The position numbers were made by a program, and so were the translations under genes. 25,000 nt of DNA, taken from contig JACVTC010000040.1 in NCBI GenBank assembly GCA_016946835.1, positions 300,001 to 325,000 of the forward strand. Reading direction: 5' to 3'. The notes under the pieces are model-generated. The model was not told the origin of the DNA, searched no databases, and worked only from the letters and a program-made list of their open reading frames with translations. Of the stretch, positions 13,795 through 25,000 are shown one piece after another. Source of the stretch: Neocallimastix lanati (nom. inval.). Its lineage: Eukaryota > Neocallimastigomycota > Neocallimastigomycetes > Neocallimastigales > Neocallimastigaceae. The first letter of the stretch is position 1, and every line of letters begins with the position of its first letter.

Positions 13795-14114
13795 AAAAAA
13801 AAGTCCAACTGTTGAAAATATTAAAGATCCTTCACTATGTCCAGTTCAAGGTTGTAAAACCAAAATTACATTGACAGGGATATTATGTAATCAATGTGAA
13901 AAAAAATATTGTATAAAACATAGGTACCTATTAACTAATAAATCTGTTTTTATTTTTTTTTTAAAAAAAAATCATAATAATAAATAAATAAATAAATAAA
14001 ATTATAATGTATTATGAACAATAAATTTAATAATAATAATAATAAAATTATTTTTAAATTTTTATAACCTATTAAAATGACATTTCAAATAAAAATAAAA
14101 TATAAAATATTAAA

Positions 14115-14150
<36 letters not shown>

Positions 14151-14245
14151 AATAAATAAATAAATAATAATATGACAATAATATAATAAAAATATAACCA
14201 ATATAACAATAATGTAATAATATAAAAAACAAATATATATATTAT

Positions 14246-14298
<53 letters not shown>

Positions 14299-14529
14299 TT
14301 ACCTGAAGATCATTCCAAAATATGTAAGCAAAGAATAAATAAAGCTGAACAACAACAATTTAAAAATGAGTCTTTTCATTTTATTGCAAAAGAAAGGAAA
14401 GAAAGTGGTAGTGGAAATAAAACGACCATGGAAGAGGATCATATAGCACTAGAGAAAAAATTTAAATCTCAGTTAAAAAAGAAACAAAATCAAAGAAAAA
14501 AGAAAACTTCTAAAGGAAAAAAGAAATAA
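13600..14529 (+). CDS. AN1-type zinc finger protein, 135 aa, 3 exons
   Basis: Exons: 13600-13655, 13804-13923 and 14298-14529 (stop TAA). Donors are GTAAGT and GTACCT; both acceptors are AAG at the end of long A runs. Residues 31-68 form an AN1 finger: C31-x4-C36-x10-C47-x2-C50-x4-C55-x2-H58-x5-H64-x3-C68, with the hallmark YCIKHRLPEDH. The final Cys spacing is two residues longer than usual. The C-terminal third is strongly basic (residues 112-135, many Lys) and may be a nuclear or RNA/DNA-binding tail. AN1 fingers occur in ubiquitin/proteasome-linked ZFAND proteins and at the C-terminus of the helicase IGHMBP2. The SxCPxxGC...GxLC pattern and the following QRI plus basic region recall the IGHMBP2-type AN1, here standing alone. 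Its biochemical role cannot be set from sequence. Confidence 0.87.
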
Positions 14530-15036
14530 AATAGTAATAATAATTATAATAAAATATAATAATAATAAAATATAACTTTTTCATACTATAGAAAAAAACA
14601 ATTGTAATCAATTATAATCATTAAAAATAATATCATAAATAAAATAGTTATGCATACAACAGAAATCAATTAAATTTCAAAAAGTTTTTTATTTTTAAAT
14701 AAAATAACAATAATACAATAATAATCATAATAATATATATATTTAAATTTATGTATAATATAAATGAATCATCCATCTTTAATAGTTTAATTTACAATCA
14801 AATATATATATTAACACATAATTTAAAATAATAATGATAATAATAATAATAATAATAAATCATGATTTTGAAAATAATAAAAAAAAAAAAATAAGTAAAT
14901 ACTTTTTCTTTTAAATTTTTTAAAAAAAAAAAATTTTTTTTTTTATTATTTTATTTGCAATTCTTTTATAATTTTTTTTCCTGTTTTATCCTTGTTTTGT
15001 TTTGTTTTTTTATTTTTTTATTTTGTTATCTTCTTG

Positions 15037-15129
15037 TTTTTATTTTTTATTTTTTATTTTTTATTTTTTATTTTTTATTTTTTATTTTTTATTTTTTATT
15101 TTTTATTTTTTATTTTTTATTTTTTATTT
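15037..15129 (+). repeat. tandem 7-bp repeat (TATTTTT), about 13 copies
   Basis: A regular T6A heptamer array, followed by a longer T run to about 15149. In one frame it encodes a meaningless Phe/Leu/Tyr polypeptide, so it is not coding. Confidence 0.9.
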
Positions 15130-15177
15130 CTTTTTTTTTTTTTTTTTTCATTTTCATTTTTTTTAAGAATGAAACCA

Positions 15178-15290
15178 AAAAAAAAAAAAAAAAAATAAAA
15201 AAAATAAAAAAAAATAAAATAAAATAAAATAAAATAAAATAAAATAATAAAATAAAATAATAAAAAATAAAATAAAATAAAATTTTAATT
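15178..15290 (+). repeat. A-rich block with (AAAAT) pentamers
   Basis: An A run is followed by interspersed AAAAT, with about seven perfect AAAAT units at 15211-15245. It is complementary in composition to the T-rich array ending some 30 bases earlier, so a transcript crossing both could fold back. Confidence 0.85.
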
Positions 15291-16314
15291 TATTTTATCA
15301 AAACTTTTGTTATTCTCTTTTTGTTTATTATTATTATTATTATTATTTTTTTTTTTTTTTTTTTTTTCGTTTGTTTGTTTGTTCGTTTTTTCGTTTTTAA
15401 CTTATTATTATTATCATTTTTGCATTTTTTTTATTAATTAATAGTATAGTATTATTATAAATTTCAAACTTTTATTTAATTTTAATTATATAATAAAAAA
15501 AAAAAAAAAAAAAAATTCTTTTCTATTATATAATTAATTCAATAAATTAATTTTATTATTTTATATTTATTATATAAATAAATATAGATATTCATATAAT
15601 ATATATAAACCATTGATAGTTTAAAAAAAAAATTAATAAAAATATTTTAAATATATTATTTAAATAAATATATATATATAATTTTTTTTTATTCTGTTTT
15701 AAAAAAAGATATTATTAAAAAAAAAATTAAAAACTATATTACTTTTATAATATATATATATATATATATCCATTATTATTATTATTATTATCTTTATCTT
15801 ATTTATTATTTACTTTTATTATATATAAAAACATTATATATAATAATATTAATAATAAGGATATAAATAAAATTGGGTTGTATTCATACTTTTAAATGTA
15901 TTTTTTATTTTATTTTTTTTTTCTTTCTTTTTATTTTTATTTTTATTTTTTATAATTATTATTATCTTTATATATTTTTATTCTTTTTTTTTTCTACTTT
16001 CTTTCTAATAATTATAAAAAATAATTTTTTTTAAAAAAAAAAGTAAAATAAACTAAACTACTAAATTAAAATTAATAAATTATAATAAATAAAGTTTTAT
16101 AAATAAAATTTTTACATTTTTCTATTTTACTTATTTAATATTTTTATTTTAATATATATATTTTTTTTTTAAAAAAAATTATTATTTATATTTGTATGGT
16201 CTTTTAAAAATATAGATAAATATTTTTAAAATAATGTTATTTAGAAAGATTTTTATTTTAAAAAAAATAAATATATATATATAAAATATAAAATAAAAAG
16301 AAGGAAAAGGGTAA

Positions 16315-16346
<32 letters not shown>

Positions 16347-16580
16347 AAAATATAAAATAAAAAAAAAATAAATTTAAAATATGAATTCTTAATAAATTAA
16401 ACCTTTAATTGAATAAAAAAAAACTACACAATGGGGGAAAGGGAATGAAAGGGAAAAAAAAAAAAATTTAAAGGAATAATTCATAAATCACTATATATAT
16501 ATATTTATCTCAATACGTTAAAATAAAAAGTTAATGAGGTAAACAAAAAATCACCTATCCCATTTTTTTTTTTTTTTCTT

Positions 16581-16582
<2 letters not shown>

Positions 16583-16632
<50 letters not shown>
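16583..16632 (+). repeat. T50 homopolymer downstream of the kinase gene
   Basis: Fifty Ts on the plus strand, i.e. an A50 tract on the kinase's sense strand about 180 bp past its stop. Confidence 0.85.
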
Positions 16633-16638
<6 letters not shown>

Positions 16639-16814
16639 TAATAGATATAAAATAAAAAAAAAAAAAAAAGAAAAAGATTAAATAAATAAAATAATAGAAA
16701 AAAAAAATTAAAAAATATTTATTGTTTTTATATTTATATTTTTTCTTTCCATTTTTAACTTTTTATTTCTTTCTTATTTTTTTTTTTTTTCATTGGTTCC
16801 TTTTTATAATGAAC

Positions 16815-18478
16815 TTAAAGATAAAATCTTTTTCTTAATTGAAGTTCATTACTCATCCATGGATGTTTTAAAATATCAGTTAAGGTAGCTCTTTTATTTT
16901 GATCTGGCTTTAAAATCTTTTGAATAAGATCCTTTAATTCATCTAAATCATTCCTTATCAATTTTTCATTATAATCACGTATAGCTTTACTATTTAAACT
17001 TCGACTTTTTCTTAAAACATTACTTGGTTTTAATAATGATTTACTTTTGGTATCTTCTTTTTCATTAAAATCGTTTATTTCACTTGAATCTATTTCAGAT
17101 TCATCCATATATACACTATAATCAGTATAATCATCATAGCAATCTATTGCTTCCAAAGTTTTTGCATTTTCAATTCCACTTTCATGATCATTACCGCTCG
17201 CTTCATTCTTCAATTTATTGATAATTTCAATATTGTCTATTGAACCATATTGATTATAATTTAAAGTGTCTGCACTTGACCTAAAATCACTTGATTTAAA
17301 TGGGCTTGCTTGTAAACCATTATTATCATTTAAATCCGTTAAAGGTCTTAATGGACTCATTTTTAAATTTCCAAAACTAGAGAAACTATGAAGATCTTTG
17401 GTTTTTTTGTTAATACTATTATTATATATTACTGAATTTGAATTAATTATGCTATCAATATCAACATCTGGAAATTCATATTTTGCTTGTGCTATTTTCA
17501 TATAAAGTGAATAGGGTGACTTTCCTGGAGTTTGTTGGAATGGAAATTCACCATATTGAAGTATATATAAAATAACGCCTAAAGCCCAAACATCAGATGG
17601 ACAAGGATAATGAAGTTTACCTAAAATAATTTCTGGTGCAGCATATTCTAAACTACCACATCTTAGGTTATTTCGTTCCCCATCTTTAAATTCATATGCC
17701 AAATTAAAATCAGTCAACTTAATATTTCTATTTTTATCAATTAAAATATTTTCTAATTTTAAATCAGCATGGCATATATGATTCTCATGGAGATATTGAA
17801 CAGCTATTTTTTTAAAAAAAAAAATTAATGATATATAATAATAATTTTAATTTATTTTATTTATATATAATAAATTATGTTATAATTATATTTAAATAAA
17901 AATATTATTTGTTATTTATATTTTAATAATTATTTATTGATAACTTACCTTTAGAAATTTGATTAAATATTCTTTTTTTATCATTGATTTGTAATTTTGA
18001 AAAATCTTGCGATGTTACTAAATCGTATAAATCACCACCAGATATATATTCTAATATTAAATAATAAGAATCTTCTGTTTCTATGACATCATATAATTTT
18101 ACAATATTTTGATGATTTAATTTCTAAATTAACATTTAATCAATATTATTAATATATAATTATTACAATAAAAAAGAAAAAATGATATTAAATAAATTAG
18201 AAAGCCATATTAATAATAATAATTATTATAATTATAATATTTAATTAAACTTGAATAATAAAAATGTTAATAATAAAAATGTTAATAAAATTTCAAATTT
18301 ATCTAATAATACATACTCTTAAAATTTTAATTTCATTATTCAGTTTTTGTTCATATACAGCTGTTATCTCAGTCTTATTTATAACTTTTAAAGCATAAAG
18401 TTCTTGATCCTTTTTAGCCAGATATACGGTTGCAAAGGAACCCGATCCAATTTTCTTAATAATCATATAATTTTCCAT
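16815..18478 (-). CDS. CAMK/SNF1-like Ser/Thr protein kinase, atypical, 441 aa
   Basis: Exons 18478-18317, 18123-17949 and 17803-16815; introns GTATGT...TAG (193 bp) and GTAAGT...TAG (145 bp). Kinase landmarks: G-loop GSGSFATV (11-18), K31 in YALKV, alpha-C E49, hinge LEYISGGDL (79-86 region), catalytic loop HADLKLEN (D126, N131), DFN (144-146), CGSLEYAAPE (161-170) and DVWALG (183-188). The closing motif KDLIQKIL...KRATLTDILKHPW has R417. Catalytic K, D and metal-binding D/N are present, but HRD is HAD and DFG is DFN. The activation-loop Thr usual in LKB1-dependent kinases (two before CGS) is Leu. About 168 Ser/Asp/Asn-rich residues (228-395) are inserted where relatives have a short loop before the last kinase helices. 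CGSxEYAAPE and HPW place it in CAMK/SNF1-like kinases; no substrate can be named. Confidence 0.92.
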
Positions 18479-21400
18479 GATAATGTTATGTTATCTCACA
18501 ATTTGGTTTAAAATTTTCTTAGGTTTTTTTTTTTTAATTCTTTTAAAAATTTTTTTTTTTTTTAATTCTTATAAACTATTTAATTATTACTTTGTTAATA
18601 GATAGTTATATATAAATATATTATTATGGGATCTTTTTTATTATTATTATTATTATTATTACTAATTATTATTTTTTTTCTGAAAAAAAAAAAGATAAAA
18701 AAAACTAAATATAAGTTTATTTTAAATATTTTTTTTAAAAAAAATGAAAATAATATAGTTTTTTAATTTTTTTTTTATAATTTGTTCACTGTGATTTAAA
18801 TTATAGTTATTATTTTAAAAAATTTATATATATATATATATATTATTATTACTATTTTTTTTTCTTAAAATAAATTATATTGTGTGAATTTTTATGTGAA
18901 TATTTTAATGACATTATATTTTTTATTTATAAATTAGTGTTAAATTAATATATATATTTAATATATATTATATATTTATGATATTTATGATGTTTATCGT
19001 TAAGTTTAATACATATATAAGATTAAAAACTATTTTTTTTCTTGATTGCTCTGAATATTTATAAATAGAAAAAAAATAGTTTATTAGGAAATAAAATTAT
19101 GTACAAAATTGTTATTTTTTTTTTTTTTATTTTTACTATTATAGAAGAATTTCAAAATTGTAAATATAATTATTAAATTTTAATTTATATATTTTTACTT
19201 AAAAATAAAACTTAATTATTGTTATTTCAAAAAAATTATTTTAATATTTTTGAATCTATTTAATATATTTTTTAATAATTAAATTATTTATAATTTAATA
19301 ATTATATATAAAAAGAAAATCTATTTATAAAAAAAAGTGAGAAAAAAATAAATTAGAATATTATTACTTTTTTTGAAAAATTATAATATTATTTAATGAC
19401 TAATTTTACCTTTAACAATTTTAATATTATATTTAAACAGTCAAGAAATAGTATATGAATTATTTCTATATATAATTATTAAATTATTTATATATATTTC
19501 ATATATATTCATTTTTTTTTTATAAATAAAAAATATGTTATAAATAATTTTCTTTTTTTTAACAAATATAATTAAAAAAAAAATATTATTAAAATAACTA
19601 TATAGCCAAAATGATATCAATCTTTATTCACCCTATTTAATAATTTATAATTATTAAATTAAAATTAAAATTATTTTTTAATTACATATATATAATTGTT
19701 TATATGCCTAAAATTTTAATAAAAAAAATACAATTTAATTATTATAATTTTATATATTAACTATTTAATGTAAATTACTATTCATAATTTTTGTTTTTAA
19801 TATAAATTTTATATTAATTAATTATTATATTATCTTTACATAAATAAAATTTATTTTTTTTCTTTAAATAAATATTTAAAATACTTTTAAAATAATAAAT
19901 TATAAAATTGTTATTAAAATTATAAAACTATACTAATAAAAAAAGGAGTTTTTTTTTTTTTTTACTTTAATGATATCCTATATAAATAATTTTTTCAACT
20001 TTTATTTTATGTTCTTATTTATTAATATTTGTTTTGTATTTTGATTTATGCCTTTTTCAATATTTTTGTTTTATATATGTTTTATATATATATTTATTCT
20101 TTTAATTTTATTTAAGTCTTTTAGACCTATATAATTTAAAGGCCTTTTATATTTATTTCTTATTATTTTTTCTTTAATGGTATACTTTGATTTTTGAAAA
20201 TTGAAAAGTGTTAAAAAAAAAAAATGTCAATTATCTAAATATTTAAACTAATTTACAAAATTGTATGGATTACTGTTATGATATATTTAATATATGATAA
20301 CACTTAATTGTTAATATATGAATATAATATAAATAAATTAGTTAATTTAAATTTATAATATTATTAAAGTTTATTGACTTTTAATAATTAAAATTTAATT
20401 AAAATATAATATATTAAAAAATTCAAAAATCATATATAATAATATATTGTATAATATAAAATGAATTAGGAAATTTTATAATAAATCATTTTCATCATAT
20501 TACAGCAACTTTTAGTAATATTAAAATTCTAGTTCATATATTTTAATATATTATAATATAGAGTTGAATATATTTATTACAAATATTAAAATATACATAT
20601 CAATATATAATAATATAGTACTAAATATATAATATATTTCATTATAATATATAATAAAATTAAAAAATAATTAATTCTTTATTATATAAGATTAAGATTA
20701 TAATATATTAAAATAATATAATTAAAGGTCATAATGTTATAATAAATTCATATATATATTAAATTATTTATTTCAATTTAATTAACTGTTTTTATATTAT
20801 ATTAACATAATAAACATAAAATATTATTAATTACAATATTATTACCAATATTACTGTTTATAAATAAATTAAACCCTTAAATATAATAATATTAAATATT
20901 GAATATTAAAAACAATTGACTTCTTTATAAGGAATTATTTCCCAATATTTAAAAATTAAAATGTAAAATAAAAAAAAAAAAAAGACAGGAAAATATAATA
21001 TATAATATATATCAAAAAATATTTTAAAGGTTATTTTTTGATAAATATATATATAATTATTATTAGTAAATAAATATAATATAAATATGGGTTTATCTAA
21101 AGAAAAGATAAAAGTTATTTATTATATGAAATTATATGCTACTATTTGATATTATTTGTTATTATATGTTATTATATGTTATATATTATTTAATTGTTTT
21201 TTTTTTATTGGTTTATTTATTATTTTAATATTTTATAATTTTATTATTTAAGTTTTTTTTTTTTATTATTTATTATTTTATTATTATATAATTTTATTAT
21301 TTTATAATTATATAATTTATTATTATATTATTTATTTTATCATTATATAATTTTATTATCAATTAATATTAATCATTACTATAGAAATAATGATATAATG

Positions 21401-21955
21401 ATAGGTTATTTGACAAACTATATAAAATAAATTAAAATTTCATTTTATTAAAATATATGATTAAAATCTTAAAAATAATAATAACGAATAAAAATTAATT
21501 GCTTATCCATTCATTTTTTTTTTTTTACTGAAATTATTGGTAATAGAAAAATTTATGTAGAATAATAAAAATAATCATAATCCCTTTAATATAAGAATAA
21601 AATGAAAAAACTAAAAATATAAATTTAACAAGCAATAAAATATTTAAATGACTTATATATTATTATTATTAATGAATTGCCTTTTTTTCAAAGTTATTAT
21701 AAATTCATTTTAATTTAAAAAAAAAAATAAAAAAAGATCTTATTATTATCGGAATATATAAACTTTAAATTTATAACGATATTAATTATCCTCTTCAAAG
21801 TTTATAATTACAATTAGTTATAATTATATTTGTATTAGTTACGTTTAAAACATGAACCTCTTTTTTTTTTTTTTTTAATTATTCCATTATTAAAGTTATT
21901 AGGGTTACACCATAATTTAATTAAATTATTATTAAAAAGTTAATTTAATGTAATA

Positions 21956-21986
<31 letters not shown>

Positions 21987-22518
21987 TTATTTTTATTTTC
22001 TTTTTTTCTTTTTAGTACAAATTATTAATTTTTGAGGTCTCTTCTTATTATTGCTATATCCCTATAAAATATTGTGTTATGTAATCAATAACATGAACGA
22101 TAATAATAATAATAAAATTTTTTCTAATGATCCTAATTGTTAAAAAAATAAAAATAATTAGTATCATATCCAATTAATTAATTAATTAAAAATTAGATAA
22201 ATAAAATATTTAATTAAATATATAACTAAATAAATAGTTAATAAATAGAAAGTAAAAAAAAAAAAAAAAATACTTAAAATATAAATATTAATAAAACAAT
22301 ATAAAAAAAAAAAAATATTAATTAAAAAAAATAACCCACTTTTGTCTTTGAAAGCTTAGAATAAGTAAAAATGTATACATATATATTAAGTAATATTCAG
22401 TTAATTAATTTTATATGCATACAAATATATTTTCAATACGTTTGTAAGTATTTATGATGATTATAAAAGATGTAAATTTATTGATGTTTCCCATTTTTAT
22501 CTACTATATTAAATAAAA

Positions 22519-22699
22519 TTAAATATCAGACTTTATTAAATATTCTTTTATAATACTAATCTTTAAAGGTTAATTAGTAAAGCTCTTTTAATAAAAAGAA
22601 AAATAATTAAATTGATTAAATATATCTATTTTAAATATCAGACTTTATTAAATATTTTTTTATAATACTAATCTTTAAAAGTTAATTAGTAAAGCTCTT
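22519..22699. repeat. 69-bp direct repeat, 112-bp spacing
   Basis: Copies at 22519-22587 and 22631-22699 differ at two positions that I can see. They contain the less AT-biased strings ATATCAGACTTTATTAAA and TTAGTAAAGCTCTT. The 43-bp spacer is not duplicated in what follows, so this is either an old tandem duplication of 112 bp or two dispersed repeat copies. Confidence 0.85.
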
Positions 22700-23222
22700 A
22701 TAATTTTATTACTATACTTTAACATTATTAAGTTATAATTTATAATCTATGTAACTTTATTATATTAAACTTAATTTATTATTATTTAAAATTTCATTCT
22801 ATATAATTTAATAATATATTAAATGACATATTTATTTATATTTTATTGTAGTTTAAGACCTTTAATTCATAAAATCTTAGCCTTTCAAGCAAAAAAAAAA
22901 AAATAAAAAATAAAAAATAAAAAAAAAATAAAAATAAAAATAAAATAATAGTAATAATAATAATAATAATAAATATACGCCATGTGATAGTGATATCAAA
23001 TTAAATAACGTTGTAAAATTTAATAAGCAAAAAAAAAAATCTATATATATATATATAAAATGAATAAAATGATAAAATTTTTAACACAATACTGAATACC
23101 CATCAGTAACTTCTTAAATACTCTATCACTATTAACTTTTATAAAAAGTATCATTAATTATTACAAATAATAATTATTTAATACTATTAATCATTAAATA
23201 GTAAATGAAGAACAAAAAAGTT

Positions 23223-23250
23223 TTGAATATTAATATAATTTAATATTCAA
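23223..23250. repeat. inverted repeat, 11-bp perfect stem with 6-nt loop
   Basis: TTGAATATTAA pairs with TTAATATTCAA around TATAAT. Such palindromes arise readily in A/T DNA, so no function is proposed. Confidence 0.6.
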
Positions 23251-24854
23251 TTTTTATTCATCATCATTTATAACAAGTATCCACATTTACATAAAAAGAA
23301 AAAAAAGTTTTTTTTATCTATCAAATATTACATTATTAATTGAATTAAAATTACTAAAAAGAAATATGCATAGTTGTTCTTTATAAGGTAAAAATTATTA
23401 CCAAAATATTAAACCTTTAAAATATATATTATACTAATGAAATCCTATTAAATCTAAATAATTTATAATATTGTCTATCCAATTATTAAGTAGCATTAGT
23501 TTAAACCTAATAAACAATTTTTGTTTAATAATTTTTTTTTTTAAATATGTCTTCTATTTTAAAAATCAAAGTACTTAAAAAGTTTATACATAACTTAATC
23601 AATAATGATAACCATAAAATAAATGTGGATATATCATTACACTTTAATAACATAATAGATAAAAAGTAAAAAAAATAAATAAAAAAAGAGAGAAAAAAAA
23701 ACAATTTTGATTTACTGAAATAATTAAGATAACAGAATAAAAATAAACAATGCTAAATTAACTATTTTATACATTTTTTAAATGAGTAATATATCTGAGT
23801 AGCATATATATAAAAATGAAAAAATATATATTAACTTTAAAAGTTTTTATTTCATATTTTTTTGATTCACACTTTTTATTATTTAATTATTTTTACTAAT
23901 GAATTTTGATTATCAACTAACGATAAAATCTTTAAATTCTATAAATTCTATAAATTTTTTTTTCTAAAACAAAAAAAGAATTAAAAATTATATATATATA
24001 TATATACATATATAATAAATAATAAAATATAGAGTAATAAATATAATATATAAATAAAGATAATATTGCTAATAAATAACTTATTTATAATTAATTTTGA
24101 ATAGTGTACAATTCATAATATTTTAAATTTTATCAATAATCTACATAATAATTATTATAAAAAAAATTAAAAAAAAAATACAGAAAAAAAAATATATCAG
24201 TATTACTATTACATAATATGATCAATATTAGATAATACAGATTAGAAACTTTATTTATTATAATTTTAATACATTAATAGATTTGATTATTATCTTTTTA
24301 ATAAATAAGATTAATTTGAAAAATAAAAAATATATATATTAATATTATCAATAAAATAGATTTAATGTGATATAATATAATGAAATTATGGAAGATTTTT
24401 TTTTAGATAATTATATATAATTGATTCGATTACAATATATTGATAACAAATATTATCTAATAATGTTTAAATGAATTATCTAAAAAGAAAAAATTTAATT
24501 TTATATATTTTATTTAAAATTTTTTTCTGTTTTATTTTTTTTTGATCTATATAAAGATTTACATTAATTTATGTGCAATACCATAAATTTTAATATTTCC
24601 ATATATGGTAAAAATGGCATTAATTAAAAATTACTGAAAATGGAAAAAATCGCTTATAATTAAAAAAATTAACTTTAATTATTAAAAAAAATAATGATAA
24701 TTAAAAATTAATATTAAAAGTGAAAATTATAATTCATTTAAAATTAAAGATAATTAATTATTTAATAAAATTAATAAATATATATAAAATAATTATATAA
24801 TTAAAAAATAAATAAAACAAAATACAAATAAATAAAAATAAAATTAAAATTAAA

Positions 24855-24900
24855 ATGAAAAAAACAATATTATTTAAACAATTTAATGAATTATTAAATA
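24855..24900 (+). CDS. possible first exon of a gene running off the window
   Basis: After a long A-rich leader, ATG opens a frame MKKTILFKQFNELLN followed by GTATAT, a donor sequence also used twice in the CFAP45-like gene. Unspliced, the frame stops after 19 codons. No acceptor can be seen before 25000. This is only a candidate. Confidence 0.2.
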
Positions 24901-25000
24901 GTATATATCTATAATCTATTAATTTTTCCTTTTAATAAAAATATATATGTTTTTATTATTAAATATTTAATTATAATAATAATTTTTTAAAAAATAATTT

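Larger units (their letters stand above)
14530..16814. other. convergent intergenic spacer, repeat-rich
   Basis: This lies between the AN1 gene (+) and the kinase gene (-), so it must hold both 3' ends. No gene was seen. It contains a T-rich 7-bp tandem array, an A-rich AAAAT block, TTA and TA microsatellites, an A run near 16321-16345 and a T50 tract at 16583-16632. Confidence 0.65.
18479..25000. other. 6.5-kb AT-rich region without a convincing gene
   Basis: On both strands I find only short frames rich in Ile, Asn, Lys, Tyr and Phe, as expected of A/T sequence. No tRNA-, rRNA- or CRISPR-like structure was seen. The start is the upstream region of the kinase, with T runs and a TTA microsatellite at about 18640-18661. 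Small ATG frames at 21087 (20 codons) and 22093 (16 codons, MNDNNNNKIFSNDPNC) could be first exons but have no good donor. Features listed separately are a direct repeat near 22.5-22.7 kb, a hairpin at 23223-23250 and a possible exon at the right edge. Confidence 0.55.

Noticed and set aside
14955-15227. Two overlapping Phe/Leu/Tyr frames
   Set aside because: Direct translation of the T-rich heptamer array and the following A-rich block.
21087-21149. Short frame starting MGLSKEKIK, suggestive of N-myristoylation
   Set aside because: Stops after 20 codons and has no consensus donor to extend it; too short to support.
21900-21910. TTAGGG-like telomere motif
   Set aside because: A single occurrence with no tandem repetition.

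Overview
The window looks like nuclear DNA from an extremely AT-rich, intron-containing eukaryote. The best fit is an anaerobic gut fungus (Neocallimastigomycota). Supporting points are intergenic DNA that is almost pure A/T, long homopolymers and TAA/TTA microsatellites, Asn-rich low-complexity protein segments, short spliceosomal introns, a Ty1/copia element, and a homologue of the flagellar protein CFAP45, as expected of zoospore-forming fungi. Dictyostelids share the base composition but have no flagella. All three cellular genes end in TAA, so the standard code applies. The taxon is inferred.

Region by region: (1) 24-5241 (-) is a complete 5.2-kb Ty1/copia LTR retrotransposon. It has 242-bp LTRs that are identical on reading, a 5-bp AAAAA target duplication, a primer-binding site matching the anticodon arm of tRNA-Lys(CUU), a 3' polypurine tract and a near-copy of that tract in the middle of pol. 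Gag and Pol share one frame, broken by a single TAA at codon 184 inside gag. The motifs of the zinc knuckle, protease, integrase, reverse transcriptase and RNase H are all present. (2) 5247-7469 is AT-rich intergenic DNA with a few coding-like scraps. (3) 7981-11328 (+) is a nine-exon CFAP45-like gene, possibly with extra 5' exons. Several introns are swollen by TAA repeats, one with about 105 uninterrupted units. (4) 12490-12860 is a GC-richer island holding broken coding-like frames and an Arg-Asp/Arg-Glu-type purine tract, probably a gene relic. (5) 13600-14529 (+) is a three-exon gene for a 135-residue AN1 zinc-finger protein. (6) 14530-16814 is the spacer between convergent genes, with a 7-bp T-rich tandem array followed by an A-rich block and a T50 tract. 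(7) 16815-18478 (-) is a three-exon CAMK/SNF1-like protein kinase with DFN instead of DFG, HAD instead of HRD, and a large insertion late in the kinase domain. (8) 18479-25000 is about 6.5 kb of AT-rich DNA with no convincing gene, one diverged 69-bp direct repeat and a possible first exon at the window edge.

The genes do not form a pathway. CFAP45 acts in the axoneme, the kinase in signalling, and the AN1 protein in a nucleic-acid or protein-quality role that cannot be fixed here. The most informative signals are the retrotransposon's priming features (half-tRNA primer, central polypurine tract), the A-rich AAG 3' splice sites, the giant intronic TAA tract, the atypical kinase and the 12.5-kb island.
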